Of a stretch of 64,000 nt of DNA, positions 36,940-46,945 are shown one piece after another; positions within the stretch are counted from its first letter, which is position 1; the number at the start of each line of letters is the position of its first letter. The notes under the pieces are model-generated. The model saw only the letters and a program-made list of their open reading frames with translations. It was not told the DNA's origin and made no database searches. The DNA comes from Erwinia phyllosphaerae (GTDB lineage Bacteria > Pseudomonadota > Gammaproteobacteria > Enterobacterales > Enterobacteriaceae), in contig NZ_JAHSPF010000004.1 in the NCBI RefSeq assembly GCF_019132875.1, positions 186,001-250,000 of the forward strand, given 5' to 3'. Made by a program: the position numbers and the translations under genes.

Positions 36940-38241
36940 ATGATGAAATCAGCCACTAACTGGTTCGGCCTCCCCTTGCCTTTACTCTGGGGCTATATCG
37001 CCATCGCCGTATTTATGAGCGGGGACGGCTTTGAAATGGCCTTCCTGTCAAAACATATTACCGATCTCGGTTTTACCCCTTCGCAATCCGCGCTGGTGTT
37101 TACGCTTTATGGCGGCGCGGCGGCGCTGGCCGCATGGAGCTCTGGCGTGGTAGCGGAAATTATCACGCCGCAGCGCGCAATGCGTATCGGCTTCATACTG
37201 TGGGTAGTTATGCATGTCCTGTTTATGACGTTGGGACTGGGTCTGCGCAACTATCCGCTGATGCTGCTGTTTTACGGCATTCGCGGTCTCGCCTATCCGC
37301 TGTTTATCTACTCTTTTGTAATGCTGGTGGTGCAAAACGTTCCCAAACAGCAGCTTTCTTCGGCTATGGGCTGGTTCTGGGCCATGTATTCCATTGGCAT
37401 TGGCTGTGTGGGCAGCTATTTGCCCAGCTTTACCATCCCGTGGATGGGTGAAACCGGCACCTTGTGGTTTGCCATTGCCTGGGTTGCCGCTGGCGGCCTG
37501 ATGGCGATGTTCCTGTTACGTAATGTCGGCGGCGAAAGTGAAAAAGCGCAGCTTTCGACCCGTGAAAAAATGACCGAGCTATCGCGTGCCGTTACCATTC
37601 TTTTTACCAACCGTAATATTTTTCTCGCCTGTATGATCCGCATTATCAACACGCTTTCGCTGTTTGGCTTTGCGGTGGTGATGCCAATGCTGTTCGTTGG
37701 CCGGTTAGGTTTCAGCATGTCGGAGTGGCTGCAAATCTGGGCGGTGTTCTTTTTCGTCACCATTTTTACCAATATTATGTGGGGCGTGCTGGGAGAATAT
37801 ATCGGCTGGATCCGTCAGGTACGCTGGTTTGGCTGCCTGGGCTGCGCGCTCTCCAGCCTGGCCTTTTATTATCTGCCGGTAACCTTTGGGCATAACTTTT
37901 GGGTCGCGCTGGTGCCAGCCGTTATGCTGGGGATTACCGTTGCCGCCTTTGTGCCTATGACAGCGGTGTTCCCGGTACTGGAGCCAAAGCATAAAGGGGC
38001 AGCAATCTCGATTTATAACCTGTCCGCAGGGCTGAGCAACTTCCTCGCACCCGCTATTGCTTCACTGGTTTTACCTTTTTTTGACATCAAAGGCGTGGTC
38101 TGGACCTACACCGCGCTCTACCTCGTTGCGGGCGTGTTAACGCTGATTATTCGGGTAGAGCAACCTTCCAGAAAAGTAGCGGAGAAAAGGATCAATCACT
38201 ACGCTACGAAGCCCGCGACATCAGATAAAACGCCAGTTTGA
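36940..38241 (+). CDS. dalT: D-arabinitol MFS permease DalT (RbtT/DalT-type)
   Basis: 433 residues, twelve hydrophobic segments, of the polyol permease group of MFS that includes the Klebsiella ribitol and arabitol transporters. Conserved pieces are WGYIAIAVFMSGDGFEMAFLS in TM1, FYGIRGLAYPLFIYSFVML and WFWAMYSIGIGCVGSYLPS. AGAGGA lies 3 nt before ATG 36940 and 6 nt before ATG 36943; either could be used. Last gene of dalDKT, with a strong terminator after it. Confidence 0.88.
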   Translation: MMKSATNWFGLPLPLLWGYIAIAVFMSGDGFEMAFLSKHITDLGFTPSQSALVFTLYGGAAALAAWSSGVVAEIITPQRAMRIGFILWVVMHVLFMTLGLGLRNYPLMLLFYGIRGLAYPLFIYSFVMLVVQNVPKQQLSSAMGWFWAMYSIGIGCVGSYLPSFTIPWMGETGTLWFAIAWVAAGGLMAMFLLRNVGGESEKAQLSTREKMTELSRAVTILFTNRNIFLACMIRIINTLSLFGFAVVMPMLFVGRLGFSMSEWLQIWAVFFFVTIFTNIMWGVLGEYIGWIRQVRWFGCLGCALSSLAFYYLPVTFGHNFWVALVPAVMLGITVAAFVPMTAVFPVLEPKHKGAAISIYNLSAGLSNFLAPAIASLVLPFFDIKGVVWTYTALYLVAGVLTLIIRVEQPSRKVAEKRINHYATKPATSDKTPV

Positions 38242-38255
38242 TTTTTGACGCTTTA

Positions 38256-38294
38256 TAAACGGGAGGTCACCAAAAGTGACATCCCTGTTTTTTA
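38256..38294 (+). terminator. Terminator of dalDKT
   Basis: Imperfect arms AACGGGAGGTCAC and GTGACATCCCTGTT around a CAAAA loop, followed by a run of six or more T (38288 onward). Confidence 0.85.
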
Positions 38295-38347
38295 TGTGGC
38301 TAAATTTCTCCGCATGAGTTCCCTTCATCGCGCAAAAAATGTTAAAA

Positions 38348-38361
38348 TTGACCTCAATCAA
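38348..38361. promoter_or_regulatory. FNR box upstream of fnr
   Basis: TTGAC-CTCA-ATCAA matches TTGAT-N4-ATCAA at nine of ten positions, 20 bp before the fnr ATG. It fits the known negative autoregulation of fnr in E. coli. Confidence 0.8.
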
Positions 38362-38381
38362 TAATCACTCGAGCCAACACT

Positions 38382-39137
38382 ATGATCCCGGAAAAGCGTG
38401 TTATCAACAGACGTATCCAGTCTGGCGGTTGTGCCATTCATTGTCAGGATTGCAGCATCAGTCAGCTCTGTATTCCTTTCACGCTGAACGAGCATGAACT
38501 CGATCAGCTGGACAATATTATCGAGCGCAAAAAACCTATCCAAAAGGGCCAGACGCTGTTTAAAGCAGGCGATGAGCTAAAGTCGCTCTACGCCATTCGC
38601 TCCGGGAGCATTAAGAGCTATACCATCACTGAACAGGGTGACGAGCAGATTACCGGTTTTCACCTGGCTGGCGACCTGGTAGGCTTCGACGCCATCAGCG
38701 TGGGCGAGCACCCCAGCTTCTCGCAGGCGCTGGAGACCGCAATGGTCTGCGAAATCCCTTTTGAAACTCTTGATGACCTTTCTGGTAAAATGCCCAGCCT
38801 GCGCCAGCAGATGATGCGCCTGATGAGCGGCGAAATTAAGGGCGACCAGGAGATGATCCTGCTGCTGTCGAAGAAAAATGCCGAAGAGCGGCTGGCGGCC
38901 TTTATCTATGGGCTATCACGCCGCTTTGGCGAGCGCGGCTTTTCCCCGCGCGAGTTCCGTCTGACCATGACCCGGGGCGATATCGGCAACTACTTAGGCC
39001 TGACGGTAGAAACCATCAGCCGCCTGCTGGGCCGCTTCCAGAAAAGCGGCATGCTGGCGGTAAAAGGCAAGTACATCACCATTGAAAATCATGAGGTCCT
39101 GTCGCAGCTTGCCGGTCAAAGCCGCGCTATCGCCTGA
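38382..39137 (+). CDS. fnr: Anaerobic regulator FNR
   Basis: CRP/FNR-family global regulator of the switch to anaerobic life; binds an oxygen-labile [4Fe-4S] cluster. 251 residues (250 in E. coli). The cluster cysteines are present: [16 protein letters not shown] holds Cys17, 21?, 24 and 30 of the N-terminal group and Cys123 lies in [10 protein letters not shown]-terminal helix-turn-helix [22 protein letters not shown] carries the E--SR recognition residues. In E. coli the next gene is ogt; here dalT lies upstream instead. Confidence 0.98.
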   Translation: MIPEKRVINRRIQSGGCAIHCQDCSISQLCIPFTLNEHELDQLDNIIERKKPIQKGQTLFKAGDELKSLYAIRSGSIKSYTITEQGDEQITGFHLAGDLVGFDAISVGEHPSFSQALETAMVCEIPFETLDDLSGKMPSLRQQMMRLMSGEIKGDQEMILLLSKKNAEERLAAFIYGLSRRFGERGFSPREFRLTMTRGDIGNYLGLTVETISRLLGRFQKSGMLAVKGKYITIENHEVLSQLAGQSRAIA

Positions 39138-39329
39138 TTTTTAGCTGGCCGGCTTTGTCCGGCCTTTCCTCACGTCCTTTATATGTTGCGCTTTTAATGA
39201 CGCTTCTTCTGCTGTCCGCGCAGTCCCGCCGTCGTATTTGTTAAAAGGTTGATCTGGCAATAACTTTTTTCTTTTTTCCGGACGATGATTGGGCTATCTT
39301 TTAAGCTACTCAGCGTAGGAGGATCCGTT

Positions 39330-40280
39330 ATGGCTAAGTATCAAAACATTCTTGTGGCGATCGACGCGCAACAGGACGACCAGCCAGCGCTGCGCCGTGC
39401 TGTCTATCTCAATCAGCGTCTCGGTGGCCAGATCACGGCATTTCTGCCAATCTATGATTTTTCATATGAAATGACGACGTTACTGTCGCCTGATGAACGG
39501 GTGACCATGCGTAAAGGCGTGGTCAGCCAGCGTACCGAATGGATCCGCGAACAGGCTAAAGCCTATCTTGCCGCGGGCATTAACATCAATATCAAAGTGG
39601 TCTGGCATAATCGCCCCTATGAAGCAATTATTCAGGAAGTGCTGGATGGCGGTTACGATCTGCTGCTGAAGATGGCGCACCAGCACGACAGGTTGCAGGC
39701 GGTGGTGTTTACGCCTACTGACTGGCACCTGTTGCGTAAATGCCCTTGCCCGGTGTGGATGGTTAAAGACCAGCCGTGGCCGGAAGGCGGCAAAGCCGTG
39801 GTGGCGGTGAACCTGGCCAGCGAAGAACCGCATCACGATCCGCTTAACACGCTGCTGGTGAAAGAGACGCTGGAGCTGGCCGAACAGGTAAACCACACTG
39901 AGGTGCATCTGGTCGGTGCCTATCCCATTACCCCAATCAATATCGCCATTGAACTGCCGGATTTCGATCCCGGCGTCTATAACGACGCTATTCGCGGGCA
40001 GCATCTGCTGGCGATGAAGGCGCTGCGGCAAAAATTCAGTATCGACGAAAAATACACCCATGTTGATAAAGGCTTGCCGGAAGAAGTCATTCCAAACCTG
40101 GCCGAGCAGCTTGACGCGGGTGTCGTGGTATTAGGCACCATTGGCCGTACCGGCCTCTCGGCTGCCTTCCTCGGTAATACGGCTGAGCAGGTTATTGACC
40201 ATCTGCGCTGCGATCTGCTGGCCATCAAGCCGGAAGGGTTTGTCTCGCCGATTGAGCTGGATACAGACGAAGAGGATTAG
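39330..40280 (+). CDS. uspE: Universal stress protein E
   Basis: Tandem UspA domains (about 1-150 and 160-310) with no membrane segments; 316 residues, as in E. coli. The second domain ends with the ATP-binding-like [24 protein letters not shown]. The ATG at 39330 has AGGAGG 7-8 nt upstream; the longer frame starting at 39285 is not conserved. The order fnr-uspE is as in E. coli. Linked to stress survival and motility. Confidence 0.95.
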   Translation: MAKYQNILVAIDAQQDDQPALRRAVYLNQRLGGQITAFLPIYDFSYEMTTLLSPDERVTMRKGVVSQRTEWIREQAKAYLAAGININIKVVWHNRPYEAIIQEVLDGGYDLLLKMAHQHDRLQAVVFTPTDWHLLRKCPCPVWMVKDQPWPEGGKAVVAVNLASEEPHHDPLNTLLVKETLELAEQVNHTEVHLVGAYPITPINIAIELPDFDPGVYNDAIRGQHLLAMKALRQKFSIDEKYTHVDKGLPEEVIPNLAEQLDAGVVVLGTIGRTGLSAAFLGNTAEQVIDHLRCDLLAIKPEGFVSPIELDTDEED

Positions 40281-40298
40281 CCAGAGGTCATGAACAGT

Positions 40299-40325
40299 AA
40301 AGGCCGGGAAATCCCGGCCTTTTTA
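40299..40325. terminator. Bidirectional terminator between uspE and pntB
   Basis: AAAGGCCGGGA and TCCCGGCCTTT with an AA loop, flanked by A and T runs on the two sides. Serves the convergent uspE and pntAB transcripts. Confidence 0.9.
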
Positions 40326-40348
40326 TTGCGTCGCTAAAAATTCAACGA

Positions 40349-41737
40349 CTACAGCGCTTTCAGAATCGCATCTACGGTCGCTTTCGCATCACCGAACAGC
40401 ATCTGCGTGTTCTCGCGGAAGAACAGCGGGTTCTGTACACCAGCGTAGCCGGTATTCATTGAACGCTTAAACACCACCACGTTTTGCGCTTTCCAGACTT
40501 CCAGCACCGGCATGCCCGCGATCGGACTACGCGGATCTTCCTGTGCCGCCGGGTTAACGGTGTCGTTAGCGCCAATCACCAGCACGGTATCCGTCTCGCT
40601 AAAGTCATCGTTGATTTCGTCCATTTCCAGCACGATATCGTAAGGCACCCGCGCCTCAGCCAGCAGGACGTTCATGTGGCCAGGCAGACGTCCGGCGACG
40701 GGATGGATGCCGAAACGCACCTTAATGCCTTTTGCACGCAGCTTCTCGGTGATTTCCGCAACCGGATACTGCGCCTGCGCTACCGCCATGCCATAGCCGG
40801 GGGTAATAATGACGCTGCTGGAATTTCTCAGCATCTCGGCCGTGCCCTGCACGTCAATTTCGCGGTGCTCGCCCTGCTCTGCTTCTTCGCTGCCAGAGCT
40901 GCTGTCCGTACCGAAACCACCGGCAATCACGCTGACAAAGGAGCGATTCATCGCCTTACACATAATGTAAGACAGAATTGCGCCGCTTGACCCCACCAGC
41001 GCGCCGGTCACAATCAGCAGATCGTTGCCGAGCATAAAACCAGCCGCTGCCGCTGCCCAGCCCGAGTAGGAGTTAAGCATTGAAACTACGACCGGCATAT
41101 CCGCACCGCCGATAGAAGCCACCAGATGCCAGCCAAACGCCAGCGCGATAACGGTCATCAGCAGCAGCGCAAAGACCTGTGCGCCCACGCTTTCGGTACG
41201 TACAAAGATAATCAGCAGGCACAGCGACACCACCAGCGCCAGCAGATTAAGCTTGTGGCGATGCGGCAACGCCAGCGGTCGAGAAGAGATTTTCCCGCAC
41301 AGTTTGCCCCAGGCGACCAGCGAGCCGGCGAAGGTCACGGCACCAATGAACACGCCGATAAAGACCTCGGTCAGATGGATATTTTCCATCACCACATCTG
41401 TACCCGGCACGTGATCGATATAGCTGTTGTAGCCAACCAGAACAGCGGCAAGCCCCACAAAGCTGTGCAGAACCGCCACCAGCTCCGGCATTTCGGTCAT
41501 CTCAACCTTTTTCGCCAGACGAATACCGATAGCGCCGCCGATGACCATGGCCACCAGCACCCAGCCGATTTTGCTGCTGTCAGGCCCCATCATGGTTGCC
41601 AGCAGCGCGATGGTCATGCCGCTGATGCCAAACAGATTGCCTTGTTTAGAAGTTTCATGTTTCGACAGCCCCGCAAGGCTGCAAATAAAAAGAATTGCGG
41701 CAACAATGTATGCTGCAGTCACTAATCCGCCAGACAT
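40349..41737 (-). CDS. pntB: Proton-translocating NAD(P) transhydrogenase subunit beta
   Basis: 462 residues, as in E. coli PntB. N-terminal nine-helix domain II (about 1-265) and soluble NADP(H)-binding domain III (about 280-462) with [20 protein letters not shown] and [18 protein letters not shown]. With PntA it moves hydride from NADH to NADP+ at the inner membrane, driven by proton entry. Follows pntA after 10 bp. Confidence 0.98.
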   Translation of the reverse strand: MSGGLVTAAYIVAAILFICSLAGLSKHETSKQGNLFGISGMTIALLATMMGPDSSKIGWVLVAMVIGGAIGIRLAKKVEMTEMPELVAVLHSFVGLAAVLVGYNSYIDHVPGTDVVMENIHLTEVFIGVFIGAVTFAGSLVAWGKLCGKISSRPLALPHRHKLNLLALVVSLCLLIIFVRTESVGAQVFALLLMTVIALAFGWHLVASIGGADMPVVVSMLNSYSGWAAAAAGFMLGNDLLIVTGALVGSSGAILSYIMCKAMNRSFVSVIAGGFGTDSSSGSEEAEQGEHREIDVQGTAEMLRNSSSVIITPGYGMAVAQAQYPVAEITEKLRAKGIKVRFGIHPVAGRLPGHMNVLLAEARVPYDIVLEMDEINDDFSETDTVLVIGANDTVNPAAQEDPRSPIAGMPVLEVWKAQNVVVFKRSMNTGYAGVQNPLFFRENTQMLFGDAKATVDAILKAL

Positions 41738-41747
41738 TGATTATCCC

Positions 41748-43280
41748 TCAGTTCTTACGAAACATTTTCAGCATGCGCTGAGTTACGGTGAAGCCACCAA
41801 AAATATTGATGCTGGCTATCAGCACGGCAACAAAGGAGAAGAAGCTCACCCAGCCGCCGTGACCCATTTGCAGCACCGCGCCGACCACGATAATGCCGGA
41901 GATGGCATTGGTGACCGACATCAGCGGTGTATGCAGCGCATGACTGACGTTCCAGACCACGTAGTAACCCACCACGCAGGAGAGCGCAAAAACGGTAAAG
42001 TGCGTCAGGAAAGCGGGCGGCGCGACGTTAGCCAGCCAGCCGAACAGGATAATCGCCAGCGCGAACAGCGCGTACTTACGCCACGGCGAAGCAGGTTTTT
42101 CCGGTGCTTTTTCGGGCGCTTTTGCCGCTGCCGGAGCGGCTTTCGGCGCTGCAGAAACCTGGATAGGCGGCGCAGGCCAGGTAATCTCGCCGTCGCGAAT
42201 GACGGTAACGCCACGGATCACCACATCGTCAAAGTCGATAGTGATTTCGCCGTTTTTCTCTTTGCAGAGCAGTTTTAAAAGGTTGACCAGATTGGTGCCG
42301 TAGAGCTGGGAGGATTGCGTTGGCAGACGGCCCGGCAAATCGGTGTAGCCAATGATTCTTACGCCGTTTTCGGTGGTGGTGACCTTGTCCGCTACGGTTA
42401 GCTCACAGTTGCCGCCGGTTTGCGCCGCCAGATCGACAATCACGCTGCCCGGCTTCATCGAAGCCACCATCTCGGCGGTGATCAGCTTTGGTGCCGGTTT
42501 GCCGGGGATCAGGGCGGTAGTGACAATGATATCCACTTCCTGCGCCTGGGCAGCGAACAGCGCCATCTCGGCCTTGATAAAGGCTTCGGACATCACTTTG
42601 GCATAGCCGTCGCCGCTGCCCGCTTCCTCTTCAAAGTCCAGCTCGAGGAACTCCGCGCCCATGCTCTGCACTTGTTCTTTCACTTCCGGGCGGGTATCAA
42701 AGGCACGTACGATAGCGCCAAGGCTGTTGGCCGCGCCGATAGCAGCCAGACCGGCGACGCCCGCGCCAATTACCATCACTTTTGCCGGCGGTACTTTACC
42801 CGCGGCGGTAATCTGACCGGTAAAGAAGCGGCCAAACTCGTGAGCGGCCTCAACGATAGCGCGATAGCCAGCGATATTGGCCATGGAGCTTAACGCATCC
42901 AGCGACTGCGCACGGGAAATACGCGGCACCGCATCCATCGACATCACGGTAATTTTGCGTGCCGCCAGCTTTTCCAGCAGCGCCGGGTTTTGCGCAGGCC
43001 AGATAAAGCTGACCAGCGTTGTGCCCTCACGCGCCAGGTCGATTTCATCGTCCAGCGGTGCGTTAACCTTTAACACAATATCCGCCTGCCAGACGGCAGC
43101 GTTATCCACCAGCGTGGCCCCTGCGGCAGCATAAGCCGCGTCATCAAAGCTGGCCAGCTTGCCTGCGCCCTGCTCGACCGCCACGCTGAAGCCCAGCGCC
43201 AGCAGCTGCTCAACCGTTTTCGGCGTCGCGGCGACTCGCGTTTCGTTGGGCAACCGCTCTTTGGTAATTCCAATCAGCAT
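41748..43280 (-). CDS. pntA: Proton-translocating NAD(P) transhydrogenase subunit alpha
   Basis: 510 residues from the ATG at 43280, same as E. coli. Domain I (about 1-380) has the Rossmann motif [30 protein letters not shown], then a 30-residue Ala/Pro/Lys linker (about 375-405) and four membrane helices (about 410-505) of domain II. AAGGGAATA precedes the ATG. First gene of pntAB. Confidence 0.98.
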   Translation of the reverse strand: MLIGITKERLPNETRVAATPKTVEQLLALGFSVAVEQGAGKLASFDDAAYAAAGATLVDNAAVWQADIVLKVNAPLDDEIDLAREGTTLVSFIWPAQNPALLEKLAARKITVMSMDAVPRISRAQSLDALSSMANIAGYRAIVEAAHEFGRFFTGQITAAGKVPPAKVMVIGAGVAGLAAIGAANSLGAIVRAFDTRPEVKEQVQSMGAEFLELDFEEEAGSGDGYAKVMSEAFIKAEMALFAAQAQEVDIIVTTALIPGKPAPKLITAEMVASMKPGSVIVDLAAQTGGNCELTVADKVTTTENGVRIIGYTDLPGRLPTQSSQLYGTNLVNLLKLLCKEKNGEITIDFDDVVIRGVTVIRDGEITWPAPPIQVSAAPKAAPAAAKAPEKAPEKPASPWRKYALFALAIILFGWLANVAPPAFLTHFTVFALSCVVGYYVVWNVSHALHTPLMSVTNAISGIIVVGAVLQMGHGGWVSFFSFVAVLIASINIFGGFTVTQRMLKMFRKN

Positions 43281-43791
43281 AGTATTCCCTTTCATCAGAG
43301 GTGAGATGATCCCGTTTTTATGGCAAAAGGCCAGGCCCTTTACCCTTTATCTGTCTGCCCTATAACCTACTGAAAACAGCGCTGCCATACTACTGTTGCC
43401 AGGCCATTTTGCAGTTTTATATCTGAAAAGTTCGATACGTCTGGCAAAAATATGATTTTAAGCGTTTATCCGGCTACTGCCCGAGAATAATTCGCTAAGA
43501 AAAGGGATTAAAGCAGTGATACTTTCGCAATAAAAGTCCAAATTTAACAATCCCTTAATCCTATTATCGATAATATTTAGTGGCTTAAGTGGTAAAGCCA
43601 GCGCCAGGCGCATGATTTAACATTTCTTTAATAACCTGACACGCCGTGGCGCTTTGTCCTGCCGGACGGGGCGTAAAATGGCTGAGACAGAAACCATTAT
43701 TACATGCAATAATCGACAGCTAATCTGTTACACATCAAGAGTCCAGCACGTTTTTGTACTCATTTTTTGCGCAAGGCGAAGGATTATTTTT
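43281..43791. other. Divergent pntA-ydgH control region
   Basis: About 510 bp without a gene, AT-rich in the central part (43490-43640). It must hold both promoters. I see no clear CRP, FNR or other box; a GATAATATTTA stretch near 43569 and repeated TTAATCC/TAATCC words (43545-43565) are the only marked features. Confidence 0.4.
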
Positions 43792-44742
43792 ATGAAGCTT
43801 AAGAATACCATTCTGGCATCAGCCCTGTTGTCACTGACTTCTCTCTCCGCTTATGCGGCTCAGGAACTGACGCCCGAAAAAGCGGCATCGCTGAAACCCT
43901 TTGATCGCATCAGTATTACCGGCCGTTTTAACGCCATTGGCGACGCAAACGACGCCATATCAAAACGTGCTGACGAGCTGGGGGCTAAGGCTTATTACGT
44001 ACAGGGCATTAACGACAGCAATGGTAACAGCGGTAACTGGCGCGTGGTCGCCGATCTCTATCGGGACGATGCGCCGCCAGCGCCAAAGCATGAAGACCGC
44101 GTGATCAACGGCGTGCGCGAACTGACTAAAGGGGAAGCCTATAAGCTGGAGCCGTTCGATACGGTTTCCATTAGCGGTTTCTACCATAGCCAGCCGGATG
44201 TTAACGACGCCATCACTAAAAAAGCCGCAGAGAAAGGCGCGGCCTCGTTCTTTATTATTCGTCAGATTGACGCCAACAGCGGCGGCAACCAGTACATCAC
44301 CGCCTATATCTACAAGGCCGATGCCAAAGAACGCAAGGTGCAGTCACCGGATCTGATCCCGGCGGATTCGCAGGCAGGTAAAGCAGCCCTGGCCGCAGGT
44401 GGCGCAGCAGCGAAAACCGTGCAGATCCCGGGCGTAGCCTCTTCCGAAACGCCGGACGCGAAAGTTGGCCGTTTCTTTGAGACGCAGTCCTCCACCGGCC
44501 AGCGCTATACGGTCAGAACGCCGGAAGGCAAAAGCGTGCAGGAAGTCAGCGCCGTTACCGCTGCGCAGATGCAGCCGTTTGACAGCGTGACCTTTACCGG
44601 TCACTTCGGCACGCCAACGGAAGTTTCTGATGCCGTCGGCCGCGCCGCCATTGAGAAAGGCGCGAAGTATTATCATATTACCCGTCAGTGGTCTAACCAG
44701 AGCGGCGGCAACCTGACCGTCTCTGCCGATCTGTTTAAGTAA
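43792..44742 (+). CDS. ydgH: YdgH, periplasmic DUF1471 (YdgH/BhsA/McbA) three-domain protein
   Basis: 316 residues (314 in E. coli). Sec signal peptide MKLKNTILASALLSLTSLSAYAA, then three DUF1471 repeats at about 30-90, 100-165 and 245-316, each opening with 'L.PFD.ISITG.F' and ending with a Y-I-T or L-T-V strand. The ATG at 43792 has AAGGA upstream and begins the signal peptide. Known in other species as a multi-DUF1471 protein involved in stress and surface properties; its precise role is unknown. Confidence 0.93.
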   Translation: MKLKNTILASALLSLTSLSAYAAQELTPEKAASLKPFDRISITGRFNAIGDANDAISKRADELGAKAYYVQGINDSNGNSGNWRVVADLYRDDAPPAPKHEDRVINGVRELTKGEAYKLEPFDTVSISGFYHSQPDVNDAITKKAAEKGAASFFIIRQIDANSGGNQYITAYIYKADAKERKVQSPDLIPADSQAGKAALAAGGAAAKTVQIPGVASSETPDAKVGRFFETQSSTGQRYTVRTPEGKSVQEVSAVTAAQMQPFDSVTFTGHFGTPTEVSDAVGRAAIEKGAKYYHITRQWSNQSGGNLTVSADLFK

Positions 44743-44749
44743 GCAGCAC

Positions 44750-44772
44750 GGAGACGGCGGTCGGCCGTCTCC
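44750..44772 (+). terminator. Terminator of ydgH
   Basis: GGAGACGGC and GCCGTCTCC arms with a short loop, 7 bp after the ydgH stop; only a weak T run follows. Confidence 0.6.
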
Positions 44773-44965
44773 TCCTTGCATAACACCCCGCCTTTCTTTG
44801 CATAGCCAATCACTTTTCGCCCTGTTACGCATTGCATCTCACCATATCACTCCGTAAAATCGCCGCCGGTTTCAGGAGATCTTTTCGAATTGCGACGTCG
44901 CAGGCGTACAAATTGCGAACAACTCACCCTGTCATGGTTTTTTATTCTGGTTTTGGGATGCTTTT

Positions 44966-46357
44966 TTGGACAAAAAATTAGGTCTTACCGCCCTGACGGC
45001 GCTGGTACTGAGTTCAATGCTTGGCGCAGGCGTTTTCAGCCTGCCGCAGAATATGGCGCTGGTTGCCGGTCCGGCTGCGCTGCTGATTGGCTGGGCCATT
45101 ACCGGCGTCGGCATCATTATGCTGTCACTGGCGCTGTTGCTGTTAACCCGTCTTAAACCGGAACTCGACGGCGGTATTTTTACCTATGCGCGCGCCGGAT
45201 TTGGCGAGCTGACAGGTTTCTGCTCCGCCTGGGGCTACTGGCTGTGCGCGGTCATTGCCAACGTGTCTTATCTGGTGATCGTGTTTTCCGTCCTGAGCTT
45301 TTTCACCGATTCACCGGGGCACGTTGTTTTCGGCAACGGTAATACCTGGCAGGCGGTTCTGGGCGCTTCCGTCCTGCTCTGGCTGGTACACTGGCTGGTG
45401 CTGCGCGGCGTACAGACGGCGGCGAGCATCAATCTGGTGGCCACTTTGGGCAAGCTGGTGCCGCTGGGCCTGTTTATCGTGCTGGCTATTGCCGCCTTTA
45501 ACCTCGACCGTTTCCGCTTCGATTTTTCCGGTGTTGAGCTGGGCGTGCCGGTCTGGGAACAGGTTAAAAACACCATGTTAATCACCCTGTGGGTCTTTAT
45601 TGGTGTCGAAGGCGCAGTAGTGGTTTCGGCGCGCGCGCGCAATAAAAAAGATGTGGGTAGCGCAACGCTTTTGGCCGTGGCCGCCGCGCTGATTGTCTAT
45701 CTGCTGGTTACGCTGCTGTCGCTGGGCATTGTGCCAAGAGCGGAACTGGCGCAGATGCGCAATCCTTCTATGGCGGGTTTGCTGGATCGCCTGATTGGTT
45801 CATGGGGAGACGTAGTGATTGCGCTGGGCCTGATCGTTTCCGTCAGCGGCGCTTACCTTAGCTGGACGATTATGGCGGCAGAAGTGCCAATGCTGGCTGC
45901 CGAACACGGTACCTTTCCGCGCTCGCTTGCCAGACAGAACGAGCGCGGCGCGCCTTCTGCTTCACTGTGGCTGACCAATCTTAGCGTGCAGGCCTGTCTG
46001 ATTATGATTTGGCTGACCGGCTCCGATTACAATACGCTGCTGACTATCGCCTCGGAAATGGTGCTGGTGCCCTATTTCCTGGTTGGCGCCTATCTGTTTA
46101 AGGTCGCGCGCAAGATGAATAAGCCAGGCGCGCTGGTCATTGCACTGGGCGCCAGCGCTTATGGCCTGTGGCTGCTGTACGCTTCCGGCCCGCTGCATCT
46201 GCTGCTTTCTGTGGTGCTTTATGCGCCGGGCATGCTGCTGTTTTTATGGGCGCGTCGCAAAAACCAGGGAAGTGGCAAGCTTAACGGCATAGAAAAGATA
46301 GGTATGGCGGCGCTAATTGCCGGTTCCGCTCCGGCAATGTGGCTACTGCTGCGCTAG
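44966..46357 (+). CDS. ydgI: YdgI/ArcD-type arginine/ornithine APC antiporter
   Basis: 463 residues with twelve hydrophobic segments, very close to E. coli YdgI: LTALVLSSMLGAGVFSLPQN at TM1, FCSAWGYWLCAVIANVSYLVIVF at TM3 and LWVFIGVEGAVVVSARARNKK in the middle. Starts with TTG at 44966, since no ATG gives this N-terminus and E. coli starts MEKKLGL at the same place. ArcD exchanges arginine for ornithine, but an arcABC deiminase cluster is not nearby, so the substrate is uncertain. Same order after ydgH as E. coli. Confidence 0.9.
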   Translation: MDKKLGLTALTALVLSSMLGAGVFSLPQNMALVAGPAALLIGWAITGVGIIMLSLALLLLTRLKPELDGGIFTYARAGFGELTGFCSAWGYWLCAVIANVSYLVIVFSVLSFFTDSPGHVVFGNGNTWQAVLGASVLLWLVHWLVLRGVQTAASINLVATLGKLVPLGLFIVLAIAAFNLDRFRFDFSGVELGVPVWEQVKNTMLITLWVFIGVEGAVVVSARARNKKDVGSATLLAVAAALIVYLLVTLLSLGIVPRAELAQMRNPSMAGLLDRLIGSWGDVVIALGLIVSVSGAYLSWTIMAAEVPMLAAEHGTFPRSLARQNERGAPSASLWLTNLSVQACLIMIWLTGSDYNTLLTIASEMVLVPYFLVGAYLFKVARKMNKPGALVIALGASAYGLWLLYASGPLHLLLSVVLYAPGMLLFLWARRKNQGSGKLNGIEKIGMAALIAGSAPAMWLLLR

Positions 46358-46767
46358 TGGGAAAAGGCTAACATGCTGACGGCCAGACGGTCGTCATGCT
46401 GCTCCAGCGTCAGCGGCTTGACGTACTCTTCGCGAATCACGTCAAGCTGCTGCTGCGAAAGCGGATAAGGCAGCAAAATTTCAAAGCGTTCGATATGCTG
46501 TTGTTCAGCAAGCGTTATCAATCGGGCAATATTTATCTCGTCGCTGACCTGGGTAGAAATAATCTGAAGCGCCAGCGCTTTGAGTCTTTCTGAAGGGGCG
46601 GCCGGCAGATCCGGCGAGTTTTTAGTCACCATGCCAAAGATAGGCATTACGCCGTAAATAGCGTCAACAAAGCTCCAGCGTTTTTTGCAGGATGACGAGA
46701 GAAAATCAATGTAATTCAGACAGATATAGCTATCCCTTTCCTTCAAAGCCAGCTCTTTATCAGTCAC
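46354..46767 (-). CDS. Hypothetical protein, not recognised
   Basis: 137 residues from a GTG at 46767 (MTDKELALKERDSYICLNYIDF), with AGGAG 8 nt upstream; this is a better start than the 24 residues longer frame whose N-terminus looks non-coding. Mixed alpha/beta composition, C-terminal amphipathic helices (LITLAEQQHIERFEILLPYPLSQQQLDVI), no signal peptide or membrane segment. It overlaps the end of ydgI by 4 bp convergently and faces rstA divergently. E. coli has folM and ydgC in this place; it is neither. I do not know the family. Confidence 0.6.
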   Translation of the reverse strand: MTDKELALKERDSYICLNYIDFLSSSCKKRWSFVDAIYGVMPIFGMVTKNSPDLPAAPSERLKALALQIISTQVSDEINIARLITLAEQQHIERFEILLPYPLSQQQLDVIREEYVKPLTLEQHDDRLAVSMLAFSH

Positions 46768-46945
46768 CCTTTTCTCTCCTTTCTCCGTTAAACAACGCGC
46801 TATGCCGTCAGGTAACAACCCTGATGAACATAATGGCATATTTTACGCCATTTATACTATACATCGAGAGTTATTTAGCCCGAACTCATAGTAGTTCGCG
46901 TAAACATTCGGTAATCTTGTTTTTCCTTCGTTGAAAAATGTGGCT

